A stretch of 64,000 nucleotides of DNA, from assembly GCA_020002185.1 (NCBI GenBank), contig CM034543.1, forward strand, positions 33,706,465-33,770,464. Reading direction: 5' to 3'. Source of the DNA: Paraescarpia echinospica. Taxonomy: Eukaryota > Annelida > Polychaeta > Sabellida > Siboglinidae. Each line of letters starts with the position of its first letter. Position 1 is the stretch's first letter. The position numbers and the translations under genes are program-made. Positions 34,124-45,549 of this stretch are shown one piece after another. The notes beneath the pieces were generated by a model. The model saw only the letters and a list, made by a program, of their open reading frames with translations, searched no databases and was not told where the DNA came from.

Positions 34124-37100
34124 GTACGTAGCGGTTTCTAGAGGTCCACCGGTCCTTTGGACAGGTGGGAATTTGAGCTAAAATATGTTGCTTAATCTAG
34201 AGATCTACCTGTCTTTTGGACGGGTTGAGTTCGTTTTGGATGTGTGGAAATTTGAGCTAGAAAATTGTATGTTGTTGACGCCTGTTATTTATGTCTGTTA
34301 TGCTTTAAAAATGTGTTGATTGTTTCTAGAAGTGCAAAAAATTAAAAATTTCTCCCCTGTGAAATGTGAATGTATTTTGACTTTTCCCCTGTCACATTGA
34401 GGTCATCTAGAGACCTGTCCACACATCTTTTGGTCAGATTTAGTTAGTTTTGGATGGTTGGAAATTGGAGATAAAACAAAAAAGATATGTTTATTTGTTG
34501 TTGATTACTGTTATTTATGTCCATTATGCATAAAAAAAATGTGTTGATAGCTTTTTAAAATGCAAAAAATTCCCTTTGAAATGTGAATGTATTTCGACTT
34601 TTCTCATGTCACATTAATGTCGTTCTTGTCTTCTGCGTGTGTGGAATGTGTTTACGAAGTGGTTTTCTGGTATATTAAAAAAAATTAATAAAATGATTCA
34701 ATATATGTTTGCTATGTATGTTTATTGGTGTAGATTATCTCCCGTTGGTTGCATTCAATATAATTATTCTGAAAACGAGCCCAAGCTCGGCGAAACCTAG
34801 TCGACTTGTAGGCCCATTCGCATTCACTATTTTGAATAAAATTTGATTCATGTGGAACCGTAAGATAACTGCTTGTTCCTCTATGATGACTAGTGTTTGT
34901 ATAACATCGGAATATTGCATAATAACTCATTTTGACGTTCGTTTCATGCTGTGAATGCATGGAAAGGGTCGGCCTGTTGCGACTATGGGTCATATGTGAC
35001 GTCACATCTCGGCATCCCGAAAGCGCGCCAAAAATATGCATATTCGAAAATGTCCGGCTGCACAGCATAAAATGTGGAATTTCTAATTCATTGAATTTTG
35101 TTTGCTTGGTGGACATGGAAATAGATAGCAGGATGTAATATAATATGAGTTCAAGCAATAGGTGTTTTATTCCCTTTAATATCTGTTTCACTCAGTAGGT
35201 AACACCTCTACATCAATTTACTTCCTTTCCTCCATGTTATGTGGCAATGACCTACACCAATATGTAATGCTTTATGGTCTTGGGTACTTTTGAATTTATG
35301 TAACTACGCGTTATTTTGACAGTTGCCTGGTGATTTTGTAAACATTTATTGTTTGTTTTCAGCCGTCTTTCTCATTCCATACCTCACGTTCCTGGTGCTT
35401 TGTGGGATGCCTCTGTTCTTCTTGGAGGTGTCGTATGGCCAGTTTGCCAGCCTCAGTCCCATCACAGTCTGGAGGATGAGTCCATTCTTTAAAGGTACGC
35501 TACTGATCGTTGTTCGTAGATACCGTACTCGTTCTATTAAATGTACATGCGTTAATTAGCATACGCTCCTCTAAATGGCCCCATTTTAGTAGCGTCTGAC
35601 ATTGTAACAGCGATCTTCAAAACCAAACCTTGCCTGTTGAATCCATCATAGTAATTTAATTTCTACTATTAATGTCCAACAGATTTTCGTTTGCGCTTGG
35701 AGGACAAATCACAGAAGTAAGTTTTTGTAAAAAAGAAAACGAAAAAAAATAGATGTATCGCATTTTACCTTGAAACCATTCACCTGTTATGCTTTACAAA
35801 TGTTAGTAATAACAACAGTTAAATAATAACTTTTTATGTTCTGCCAAGTTTTCAGGACCAATTAATAGCTGGGTTTACTGAAGAATTGATAGGGACACTG
35901 ATTTTCCGTTTAAAAAAAGGCAAATTCCGTTTCGATTCCATTTCAAAATTCCGTTTCAGAAAATGGCAAATTCCGTTTCAATCGACGTATTTTCCATTTC
36001 AGAAAAAGGCAAATTCCGTTTCAAACAATGTATTTTCCGTTTCAGAAAAAAACAAATTCCGTTTCAACTGACACATTTTTGGGTGTCAAATTTCCCGTTT
36101 AAAAATGGCATACTGGCTAAAGAAGCCCATTTCTGTTCAGAAAAGAAATATTTTATTTCAAAGTTAACTTTGAAAAATAATATATTCTGTGAAATATCTA
36201 AAATAGCATAATGCTATGATATCTGCATCTAAATAATACCGTTTTATGGTGTGGGTAACTTTTCTAACAACATCAATACCACAGTAACAACCGTACAAAA
36301 ACAATTTAGATAATAAATTAATTCCTGTCATACAATTACACATCAATTACTAGTTGTTTCTAATACAGCAGTGCTTAATATATAAGTTAGCAAATGTAAA
36401 TTTTTTAAGCAATCATATTAACAATTATGAATGTTCAAATCACTGCTGTTTCACTAATAATTTTGTTCAACCATTAAATTTTTAGCTAGCCCTATATATG
36501 ACGCCATCCAACGGAATTTTTTAGAACTATGAAACACGAATTATCTCGGTTTGAGCCAGTGTAACCTAGGCTATTGTTACTCCTTCGTGTTTTGTGTTCG
36601 AAACCGGAATATGTACACTTATGCGTGTTCTAATGATATGACAACTACATTTAATTAGCAACATGTCTTCCATGCGCTTAGCGGACAGCCGGACAACGAT
36701 CGCGAAATGGTTTATGTTAGCGCCTTCTGCACGTGTCCCTGTTTACGTCGGTTGACACGAGGTAGCACAGGCGCCATGACACTTCGTAACGATTTGCCTT
36801 GCGCGTTTTAAAAATCCTGCATCATAAATCCACAGAAATTAATTAACATTGTTGCATATTAAACATTTGTTTCAAAATATCTCAAGTTAATTATGGCATT
36901 ATCGATGAAACAGGCGGTGCTTTTGCTCTTTTTTTGCGATCGTGGAAAATCCTTTTGAAAACGGAAATACCGCAATTTCGTCTGTTTTTGTGATCGCGGA
37001 ATTTCTGTTTGAAAAGGCTAATTCCGTTTCAAAATGCCGATTCCGAGAATTTTTCCTGTTTTCCGCAATCGTGTAAAATCAGTGTCCCTAAACTTAATTA

Positions 37101-40100
37101 TTAAATATTAATTAATCCTTGCAATGATCATGATCTGTAGCAAGAGTTTTTGCTGCACATTCAGAACATATGTGGAGAAAAGTAAATGATCATTGGCATT
37201 CCAGTAGAATGAAACCGTTTAATAATACATTCCTAATTTCCTGTCCATAGCAGTGGTGTAGGAAAACACAGGTACGCGACTTGCCTTCTTGGAACTACTT
37301 CGAGTTGGGGTGCTTGTTTCTGGACAGTGTGGATAATAGTAGAGAGTGGTAATCAGACAGCAGAGCGTCGGACTGTCAGTCAAGGGGACCGGGGATTGGA
37401 ACCCAATAACATGTACAGCCATAAACATATTACATTGTACCCACACATTCACTACTTACTACATGCGTGAAGAAGCAAACATTGATAAAAACACACGTGA
37501 ATATACAGTAAAACCTGTCTAAGTGGCCACCTGTCCACAATGATAACCTGGATATAACGGTAACCTGTCTATTGCGTGTAACGGTCAGTTAATTTGGACC
37601 GAACCATTCATAGTCAACCTCCCGCTTGAAGAAAGGTCAAAGAGAATCCATGATTTCCCTGAATAAAACGTCATCGCATCGGCGTCATCGCATGTAAGCG
37701 GGACTATCAAATTGCAATCGAGTCACGTGTGGTGCCATCAGCTTGTTGCAGCTGCTATATGGCTCCTGTACACCAGCAAAAAGGAGTAGAAGTATCAGCT
37801 TTGATGTCCAAAGTGAGCTCAGAGAAGCCATGAGCATGTAGCCACAGATGGAAGCAGGCTGTTGTAATATTTACCAAGGTGGCTTGGCACAGCTGGAGAG
37901 CAAATATGGGCCAAAGCTTGCCTTCCACTCGTTCACACCCTCCTGTTTCATTTTGAACATCAAAGCTTTTTCTGTTTGCCTTTACTTGGAGGGCGTGATT
38001 GATTTCACCGTGACCCAAAAAAAAAAGGAACATCAATTAAATATAGCAAGTTGTGTAGTGTATTATTTAATATTACTGTTAACTGTGGGTTTGTATAGTT
38101 CACGAGAGTACCAGCTAATGAACGTCAACGTAACCATTAATAATACTGTGACTCCACCTAGTGAGTATCCAAGTCATGAAACTCCATAACGGCAACCTGC
38201 CTATAATGGTAATTTTGCGCAGTCCCAACGATGACCGTTATGGACAGGTTTCACTGTACATGCATCTAACTAGGATTGGGCAATGGTGCGTCAATGGAAT
38301 ACAATAACTTACAAATTCTATAAAAGATTGACAATTACCAAACCCCAAGGTGGCCCATATGATAGCAACTATTTATTAGTCTTAATAGGTGTCTCCTACA
38401 CTAAATATTGTACAAACTTAATTTAAATAACTATTGTATTACATAGTTACATTATAGGTTTATATGCATGCTTTATTTTTATTGTACAATATTGAGAAAA
38501 TAAATACATATATCTATCTATCTGGAATCCCACTACCGACCGCCATTTAGAAACTTGGCCAATTTCATTGCCTGTGTATTTGGGAAGAGACTAAGCTGCT
38601 TGTCCATTCTGCCTCCTGTCTGTGCCCGGGGAAGTAAAATATCTCATGCGGGGGGGTAAATGTAGCGCGTGGTGAACTCACTAACTCTAGAAAAAGAAAA
38701 CTCTGAAAATAAAGTAGGACCACAATGGAGACAAGCGTTTGCACTTTCTTGTGTCATCCTCGTAATATATTCATTCTATTAAGCGTACATGCCCTAATTA
38801 GCATTAACCCCCTTTTTAGCAATGTCTGACACCATGACAGCAATCTCCAATGACAGCCGTGACTCGCATCCATCATCGTTATTTAGTATCCAATAATGTC
38901 GCTCACTGTATATTCAAAGCTCAGTGATGAACAAATAATCGAAAGGTCCAACTAAATGAGCAGACTACAGTGTCAGGGGTAGCGGACTAGTGGGTAGTTC
39001 TACCCCTGAGTGTTATGGTATCTTTTTGCTCATAAATGTCAATGCATAAATTGCTGAGGTAGTTTTACTCAGGAACCTCAGAATATGGGTGAACGCCCTT
39101 GTATGCTTATTGGAACACAACGTGTGACTTATTTTATATCTGGGGTATTTGTTAAGCAAACTGTACGTTATATAAGGCGAATAAAGTGGAACCTCACAGT
39201 TGGGACTGGACAAAAATGACCCGATTAGCAAGGTGACCTTATTAGAGGGACTAATTTCCTATACTTTACTGCATATGGAACAAATTTGGGACTATCCTAG
39301 GGTGACCTTAATTGTGAGGTGGCCATACTACCGAGGTGACCGTAAAGTGAGGTTCGACTGTACACGGTACGTAGATTGTGTCACCGCTTGCAGGAATCGG
39401 CTACGGGATGGTGATAATCTCCGCCATCGTGTGTATCTACTACAACATGATTATCGCGTGGACGCTCCACTATTTCTTCAACTCGTTCTACTCCGTGCTT
39501 CCCTGGAGCACATGCAACAACGAGTGGAACACGCCTCGTTGTCTCGACGCCCAACGCCGGGCACAACTCAACCTCACCAACATGACGTCGTTGCTGCACA
39601 ACAGTTCGAACAAGTGGCGGACCCCCAGCGAAGAATATTGGGAGTACGTGTGTTCTTTGATCCCTGATTTTTTTTTTTTTCCGTTAGATTCTTGAGAATG
39701 TGGTCTCCGATATGGTCTCCATGTTGTTCCCGAACTGTCACACGTGATGTCAGATTAAATACTTTTAAATGGTAAACAAATACAGGCTCAATTTGTGCTT
39801 TGTAATAAATGTGTGCATAAATGTAAATGTCTATATTGGTGGTGTAAGTCGTCCAGTTATTAAAGAAATCTTTCATGCAACTGAAACACAACATAAACTA
39901 CATTAGGATAGTTGTAACAGTTTCATTTTGTAAAGAATTATCATTGAACAGTTAAAAGATGATACCTACGTAGATGTGAGACCAAAATTAGTGAGAAAAT
40001 ACAGCGCTTTTGAGGAAATCTTTTCATGTTAGTTCGTGAAACAGTGGTGCATATTTCTGTTGACAGAGGGGGTGTCCTACGGATCTCGGACGGCATCGAA

Positions 40101-40199
40101 AGCATGGGATCGATTCAGCTGGATCTTTTAGGGTGTCTAGCCCTTGCTTGGGTCTTTGTCTTCTTCTGCCTCTTCAAAGGGGTTCAATCTTCAGGAAGG
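33907..40199 (+). CDS. SLC6 transporter, glycine-transporter-like (partial)
   Basis: Four exons with consistent phases (33907-34123, 35363-35494, 39394-39643, 40067-40199) encode the segment from the end of the cytoplasmic N-terminus to about TM4. SLC6 proteins are Na+/Cl- coupled plasma-membrane carriers for neurotransmitters and amino acids. Diagnostic parts are [20 protein letters not shown] (TM1 unwound region that binds Na+ and substrate), [40 protein letters not shown] and SSGR. Best resemblance, from memory, is to glycine/proline transporters (SLC6A5/A7/A9). The remaining TM5-TM12 exons are not in the visible sequence; the N gap at 44550 may hold them. An acceptor precedes the first exon, so an upstream exon may carry the start. 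Confidence 0.9.
34124..35362 (+). other. SLC6 intron with internal duplication
   Basis: Two related segments of about 240 bp (34130-34400 and 34410-34630) repeat AATGTGAATGTATTT(T/C)GACTTTTC, CTGTTATTTATGTC and TGTGTTGAT. At 34690-35180 a different module with TGACGTCACATCTCGG and AAAGCGCGCC carries a 159-codon minus-strand frame of unknown meaning. It looks like a dispersed repeat. Confidence 0.6.
35363..35494 (+). CDS. SLC6 exon: TM2
   Basis: 132 bp after GTTTGTTTTCAG, ending AAAG|GTACGC, phase 1 to phase 1. Encodes [20 protein letters not shown] and [25 protein letters not shown] and VWR-SP are typical of glycine transporters. Confidence 0.92.
35525..35655 (+). repeat. Intron-2 duplication, copy 1
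   Basis: Starting 31 bp after the TM2 exon, this shares GTTCTATTAA, GTACATGC, TAATTAGCAT, TTTAGTAGCGTCTGACA and AACAGCGATCT-like sequence with 38765-38890. It is a diverged direct repeat within the same intron. Confidence 0.6.
35890..37090. mobile_element. TIR element with reiterated TTCCGTTTCA
   Basis: Terminal inverted repeats TAGGGACACTGATTTT at 35890 and the exact complement ending at 37090. Subterminal regions carry many copies of AATTCCGTTTCA-type words (at least six from 35920 to 36065, and again in mixed orientation at 36950-37060), probably transposase-binding sites. No transposase frame, so non-autonomous. A TA duplication is possible if the outer TA is host sequence; no 8-bp duplication is clear. 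Superfamily open (hAT-like or Tc1-like). Confidence 0.8.
37330..37420 (+). repeat. tRNA-like SINE head fragment
   Basis: The words AGAGCGTCGGACTGTCAGTC and GGGGACCGGGGATTGGAACCC-like resemble the anticodon arm and B box of a tRNA-derived SINE. No intact cloverleaf is formed, and the A box is poor. Confidence 0.4.
37506..38256. mobile_element. Tigger/pogo-like element with TA duplication
   Basis: The left end CAGTAAAACCTGTCTA and the right end, as complement, CAGTGAAACCTGTCCA form inverted repeats. TA flanks both sides (37504-37505 and 38257-38258). CAGTNNAACCTGTC is typical of Tigger/pogo elements of the Tc1/mariner group. The 751-bp interior has no intact transposase; frames of 93-113 codons show no DDE motif. 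Non-autonomous or decayed, in SLC6 intron 2. Confidence 0.8.
38765..38890 (+). repeat. Intron-2 duplication, copy 2
   Basis: Direct repeat partner of 35525-35655 (ATTCTATTAAGCGTACATGC, TAATTAGCATTAAC, AGCAATGTCTGACA). No exon-like sequence precedes it, so exon 2 was not duplicated along with it. Confidence 0.6.
39185..39360. mobile_element. Mariner-like MITE
   Basis: The ends AGTGGAACCTCAC and GTGAGGTTCGACTG form imperfect inverted repeats, with TA after the right end. Internal phrases GGTGACCTTATTAG and GGTGACCTTAATTGTGAGGT recur at 41717-41883. It ends 33 bp before the TM3 exon. Confidence 0.7.
39394..39643 (+). CDS. SLC6 exon: TM3 and extracellular loop 2
   Basis: 250 bp after CACCGCTTGCAG, ending TGGGA|GTACGT. 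Encodes [20 protein letters not shown] (TM3, with the YY of the substrate site), then [16 protein letters not shown] containing the conserved disulphide pair. Three N-glycosylation sequons follow (NLT, NMT, NSS) and then TPSEEYW. Well conserved. Confidence 0.93.
39644..40066 (+). other. SLC6 intron 3
   Basis: A 423-bp intron with a T-homopolymer near 39668-39680. No other element was recognised. Confidence 0.7.
40067..40199 (+). CDS. SLC6 exon: TM4
   Basis: 133 bp after TTCTGTTGACAG, ending AGG|GTAAGT in phase 0. Encodes [20 protein letters not shown] and [20 protein letters not shown] then QSSGR. The next expected exon (TM5, usually starting with a VVYFTA-type sequence) was not found downstream. 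Confidence 0.9.
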
Positions 40200-40507
40200 G
40201 TAAGTTAGACTGCCTACCATTCCGGATTGTCCGGAATCATTCCAGAAATACACCTCAAATTATGGTATTATGGCAAGGGATGAAAATGTTACGGATTTGT
40301 TCATTGTCACAATGATCGCCAATCACTTCCATACTCCTCAGATGTAGCTTCCACTATATTCAACAGGTGGCAGCATATATACGCTGCTCCTATTGTGACA
40401 TGGTTTTTCATTAGCTGTTTCTGGTCGTAATCTGACCAATAGGAAACAGCATTACAACAAATTCGCATTTCCGTGCTCAAACAAAAAGTCATGCGGCACG
40501 AAAAGAT

Positions 40508-40699
40508 GTGATGACGGAGATCGAAACGGCACCACCACCAGCCAAGAAGAAACGTGTGCTGCAAACGTTTATAACAGCATGCACGCAGACGTGGCCCATA
40601 CTGTCAAGTTCAAAGAAGGGGTTGGCTTTACATACTGCCTGTATGCTCAAAATAAATGTTTTTACTTCGCATGATGGCCGGCACAATTGCAGATACTGA
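40508..40699 (+). pseudogene. Degenerate BED-type zinc finger frame
   Basis: A 63-codon frame starting ATGATG. It reads APPPAKKKRVLQTFITACTQ, then TWPILSSSKKG, ALHTACMLKINVF and TSHDGRHNC. The order basic leader, aromatic W-P, A-x-C-x-L-K and H-x-G-R-x-x-C resembles the BED finger of hAT transposases and hAT-derived proteins, where C-x2-C and a later H-x-H bind zinc. One Cys of the pair is not in the standard place, so it is decayed or divergent. It lies 309 bp after SLC6 exon 4, within its presumed intron. Confidence 0.4.
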
Positions 40700-41716
40700 C
40701 TACGTCGTTAGACTAGTACTAATGACAGAGTAGTGGGTGTTGTACTTGTAGTGTCAGGCCAACTGACTGTACTAAGACTAAGTTAGTGTATTTATTGAGT
40801 TTAGTCTTATCATTTACAGGGATAGGCTTATATATTAGAGTTGAGTAGACTAGATGATGACTAGCATAACGTAATGGTTTTGCCGTTGATCGGCACGACT
40901 TTGATCTGGCCAGGCTACTATAGGCTATAGCCTAGGTATACCGGCTACTAATTATAATCCTAACGACATCACAAATAGACAATGGCCGGACGCATTGTTA
41001 TAATTTGTTACATTTTTGTAATCAGCATTCTGTTTTTGAAATTTACATAAAATCAGAATTTATGTGTATAAATGCATTTGCAATACTGTTTCGCTTCTTC
41101 ACGTTTGATTTCCACCAATGCTGGTTTTGAACATCTACCTACCTTGTTAACTGAATGCTTCAAAACATCTCATAGTTTATTAGAGACAATTATGTTTTGG
41201 GTGCAACTATCGTTATAGACACAATATTAAAGGATTACTGACAATGGTGTTCTTTTCCTGAAAATATCTGACACGGTTCTGAACTATTACTGACAGCAGG
41301 CCTATATTTCTGAAAATCAGTGTAAATGGGAAGATTGATTACTGACAGGAAGTTTTTCGGGTAGGCAGGTCTGGTAAATGCTTTGTATTGCATATAGCGT
41401 TGTTCCGATTAATCAAATTTGTAGATGATTGGTTGGTACAAGCTTCCGATGAATTAAACTATTATAATCTTGTATGGTCGATGATCGTTTCAGTTATAAT
41501 ATTATAAAGATTCTATAGAAATCAGTTTTGAGTGATAGAACAAATTTTTACATATTAATGTGCTAACTTTGGAACTTTGTAAGTCAATCACCTCCCAGTT
41601 GCCGAACACTTGTAGTATTCATACAATTCGTCTGATGCCATTTTTTCTAACAATCAGACAATCATGTTCTTTCTATGTAGAAATATAACATTTGAGCATC
41701 AACATTTAAGTGAATT
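40700..41716. other. No gene seen
   Basis: AT-rich; a short ACTGACA-type word recurs (41240-41340). No SLC6 exon for TM5 was found here. Confidence 0.5.
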
Positions 41717-41883
41717 AGAGTGGAACCTCAGTATTAAGGTCACCCTTGGGACTGGACAGAAGTGACCTGAATAGCGAGGTGACCTTATTAGTGGGACTAA
41801 TATCATGCTTTACTGTATGTGGAAATTTGGGACTCCTTGGGTGACCTTAATTGCGAGGTGGCTGTATTACTGAGGTGACCTTA
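41717..41883. mobile_element. Mariner-like MITE, right end lost
   Basis: Starts AGTGGAACCTCAGTATTAAG and shares GGTGACCTTATTAGTGGGAC and GGTGACCTTAATTGCGAGGT with the MITE at 39185-39360. It ends without the matching inverted repeat. A further short piece of similar ends (CAGTGGAACCTTAGG) occurs at about 41985. Confidence 0.65.
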
Positions 41884-42282
41884 AAACAAACTGCATTAAC
41901 ATAACTGTACAAGCAAAGCAGCTTGTGCAATAGCTGCTCTTATGATGGTGCCATAGAAAGCCTGCCTACTGATATGTTCAACAGTACAGTGGAACCTTAG
42001 GTGATTTACTCCAAACAGCCCAAACTTGAGCTAACGCAGGAGTTGTATGGTGCTTGTTTGTGCGCATGCATTGTGGGTAGTTTGTTTGTTTATTTTATAG
42101 GCACTTTAGATGATTGGGTGTGGTGAAAGGGAGGTTCATGATCGCTGTTTGAAACACTATGGGGCTTTCTAGTTCAGTAATCGGTGGTGGAATCATATTC
42201 CAGATTCAAACTGCTCGGGGGTAGAAAGAGAACACTGCTGCATTGATGCGGCACCTAGGGGCTACGTAGTGGCCACAGTTTT

Positions 42283-44549
42283 TTGACTGTGTTAGTAGAC
42301 CTGGTGGGGGTGTGATGTTGACTGTGTTAGTAGACCTGGTGGGGGTGTGATGTTGACTGTGTTAGTAGACCTGGTGGGGGTGTGATGTTGACTGTGTTAG
42401 TAGACCTGGTGGGGGTGTGATGTTGACTGTGTTAGTAGACCTGGTGGGGGTGTGATGTTGACTGTGTTAGTAGACCTGGTGGGGGTGTGATGTTGACTGT
42501 GTTAGTAGACCTGGTGGGGGTGTGATGTTGACTGTGTTAGTAGACCTGGTGGGGGTGTGATGTTGACTGTGTTAGTAGACCTGGTGGGGGTGTGATGTTG
42601 ACTGTGTTAGTAGACCTGGTGGGGGTGTGATGTTGACTGTGTTAGTAGACCTGGTGGGGGTGTGATGTTGACTGTGTTAGTAGACCTGGTGGGGGTGTGA
42701 TGTTGACTGTGTTAGTAGACCTGGTGGGGGTGTGATGTTGACTGTGTTAGTAGACCTGGTGGGGGTGTGATGTTGACTGTGTTAGTAGACCTGGTGGGGG
42801 TGTGATGTTGACTGTGTTAGTAGACCTGGTGGGGGTGTGATGTTGACTGTGTTAGTAGACCTGGTGGGGTTGTGATGTTGACTGTGTTAGTAGACCTGGT
42901 GGGGGTGTGATGTTGACTGTGTTAGTAGACCTGGTGGGGGTGTGATGTTGACTGTGTTAGTAGACCTGGCGGGGGTGTGATGTTGACTGTGTTAGTAGAC
43001 CTGGTGGGGGTGTGATGTTGACTGTGTTAGTAGACCTGGCGGGGGTGTGATGTTGACTGTGTTAGTAGACCTGGTGGGGGTGTGATGTTGACTGTGTTAG
43101 TAGACCTGGTGGGGGTGTGATGTTGACTGTGTTAGTAGACCTGGTGGGGGTGTGATGTTGACTGTGTTAGTAGACCTGGTGGGGGTGTGATGTTGACTGT
43201 GTTAGTAGACCTGGTGGGGGTGTGATGTTGACTGTGTTAGTAGACCTGGCGGGGGTGTGATGTTGACTGTGTTAGCAGACCTGGCGGGGGTGTGATGTTG
43301 ACTGTGTTAGCAGACCTGGCGGGGGTGTGATGTTGACTGTGTTAGCAGACCTGGCGGGGGTGTGATGTTGACTGTGTTAGCAGACCTGGCGGGGGTGTGA
43401 TGTTGACTGTGTTAGCAGACCTGGCGGGGGTGTGATGTTGACTGTGTTAGCAGACCTGGCGGGGGTGTGATGTTGACTGTGTTAGCAGACCTGGCGGGGG
43501 TGTGATGTTGACTGTGTTAGCAGACCTGGCGGGGGTGTGATGTTGACTGTGTTAGCAGACCTGGCGGGGGTGTGATGTTGACTGTGTTAGCAGACCTGGC
43601 GGGGGTGTGATGTTGACTGTGTTAGTAGACCTGGCGGGGGTGTGATGTTGACTGTGTTAGTAGACCTGGCGGGGGTGTGATGTTGACTGTGTTAGTAGAC
43701 CTGGCGGGGGTGTGATGTTGACTGTGTTAGTAGACCTGGCGGGGGTGTGATGTTGACTGTGTTAGCAGACCTGGCGGGGGTGTGATGTTGACTGTGTTAG
43801 CAGACCTGGCGGGGGTGTGATGTTGACTGTGTTAGCAGACCTGGCGGGGGTGTGATGTTGACTGTGTTAGCAGACCTGGCGGGGGTGTGATGTTGACTGT
43901 GTTAGCAGACCTGGCGGGGGTGTGATGTTGACTGTGTTAGTAGACCTGGCGGGGGTGTGATGTTGACTGTGTTAGCAGACCTGGCGGGGGTGTGATGTTG
44001 ACTGTGTTAGCAGACCTGGCGGGGGTGTGATGTTGACTGTGTTAGCAGACCTGGCGGGGGTGTGATGTTGACTGTGTTAGCAGACCTGGCGGGGGTGTGA
44101 TGTTGACTGTGTTAGTAGACCTGGCGGGGGTGTGATGTTGACTGTGTTAGTAGACCTGGCGGGGGTGTGATGTTGACTGTGTTAGTAGACCTGGCGGGGG
44201 TGTGATGTTGACTGTATTAGTAGACCTGGCGGGGGTGTGATGTTGACTGTGTTAGTAGACCTGGCGGGGGTGTGATGTTGACTGTGTTAGTAGACCTGGC
44301 GGGGGTGTGATGTTGACTGTGTTAGTAGACCTGGCGGGGGTGTGATGTTGACTGTGTTAGTAGACCTGGCGGGGGTGTGATGTTGACTGTGTTAGCAGAC
44401 CTGGCGGGGGTGTGATGTTGACTGTGTTAGCAGACCTGGCGGGGGTGTGATGTTGACTGTGTTAGCAGACCTGGCGGGGGGGTGATGTTGACTGTGTTAG
44501 CAGACCTGGCGGGGGGGTGATGTTGACTGTGTTAGCAGACCTGGCGGGG
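42283..44549. repeat. 35-bp minisatellite, about 65 copies
   Basis: Perfectly phased 35-bp unit containing GTTAGTAGACCTGGTGGGGG then TGTGATGTTGACT. Two informative positions vary: GTAGAC/GCAGAC and CTGGT/CTGGC. The left part (to about 42960) is almost all T/T type, followed by mixed T/C types. From about 43270 blocks of C/C type alternate with blocks of T/C type. The last units have an extra T-to-G change. The array runs into the assembly gap. Confidence 0.97.
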
Positions 44550-45549
44550 NNNNNNNNNNNNNNNNNNNNNNNNNNNNNNNNNNNNNNNNNNNNNNNNNNN
44601 NNNNNNNNNNNNNNNNNNNNNNNNNNNNNNNNNNNNNNNNNNNNNNNNNNNNNNNNNNNNNNNNNNNNNNNNNNNNNNNNNNNNNNNNNNNNNNNNNNNN
44701 NNNNNNNNNNNNNNNNNNNNNNNNNNNNNNNNNNNNNNNNNNNNNNNNNNNNNNNNNNNNNNNNNNNNNNNNNNNNNNNNNNNNNNNNNNNNNNNNNNNN
44801 NNNNNNNNNNNNNNNNNNNNNNNNNNNNNNNNNNNNNNNNNNNNNNNNNNNNNNNNNNNNNNNNNNNNNNNNNNNNNNNNNNNNNNNNNNNNNNNNNNNN
44901 NNNNNNNNNNNNNNNNNNNNNNNNNNNNNNNNNNNNNNNNNNNNNNNNNNNNNNNNNNNNNNNNNNNNNNNNNNNNNNNNNNNNNNNNNNNNNNNNNNNN
45001 NNNNNNNNNNNNNNNNNNNNNNNNNNNNNNNNNNNNNNNNNNNNNNNNNNNNNNNNNNNNNNNNNNNNNNNNNNNNNNNNNNNNNNNNNNNNNNNNNNNN
45101 NNNNNNNNNNNNNNNNNNNNNNNNNNNNNNNNNNNNNNNNNNNNNNNNNNNNNNNNNNNNNNNNNNNNNNNNNNNNNNNNNNNNNNNNNNNNNNNNNNNN
45201 NNNNNNNNNNNNNNNNNNNNNNNNNNNNNNNNNNNNNNNNNNNNNNNNNNNNNNNNNNNNNNNNNNNNNNNNNNNNNNNNNNNNNNNNNNNNNNNNNNNN
45301 NNNNNNNNNNNNNNNNNNNNNNNNNNNNNNNNNNNNNNNNNNNNNNNNNNNNNNNNNNNNNNNNNNNNNNNNNNNNNNNNNNNNNNNNNNNNNNNNNNNN
45401 NNNNNNNNNNNNNNNNNNNNNNNNNNNNNNNNNNNNNNNNNNNNNNNNNNNNNNNNNNNNNNNNNNNNNNNNNNNNNNNNNNNNNNNNNNNNNNNNNNNN
45501 NNNNNNNNNNNNNNNNNNNNNNNNNNNNNNNNNNNNNNNNNNNNNNNNN
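44550..45549. other. Assembly gap of exactly 1000 N
   Basis: The round length suggests a placeholder gap of unknown true size. Different minisatellites stand on each side, so unique sequence must lie between them. Confidence 0.95.

Noticed and set aside
34712..35191. 159-codon minus-strand frame in SLC6 intron 1
   Set aside because: Lies in what looks like a dispersed non-coding repeat; no domain visible.
37330..37420. Functional tRNA gene
   Set aside because: B-box-like and anticodon-arm-like words occur, but no cloverleaf or acceptor stem forms; kept only as a possible SINE fragment.
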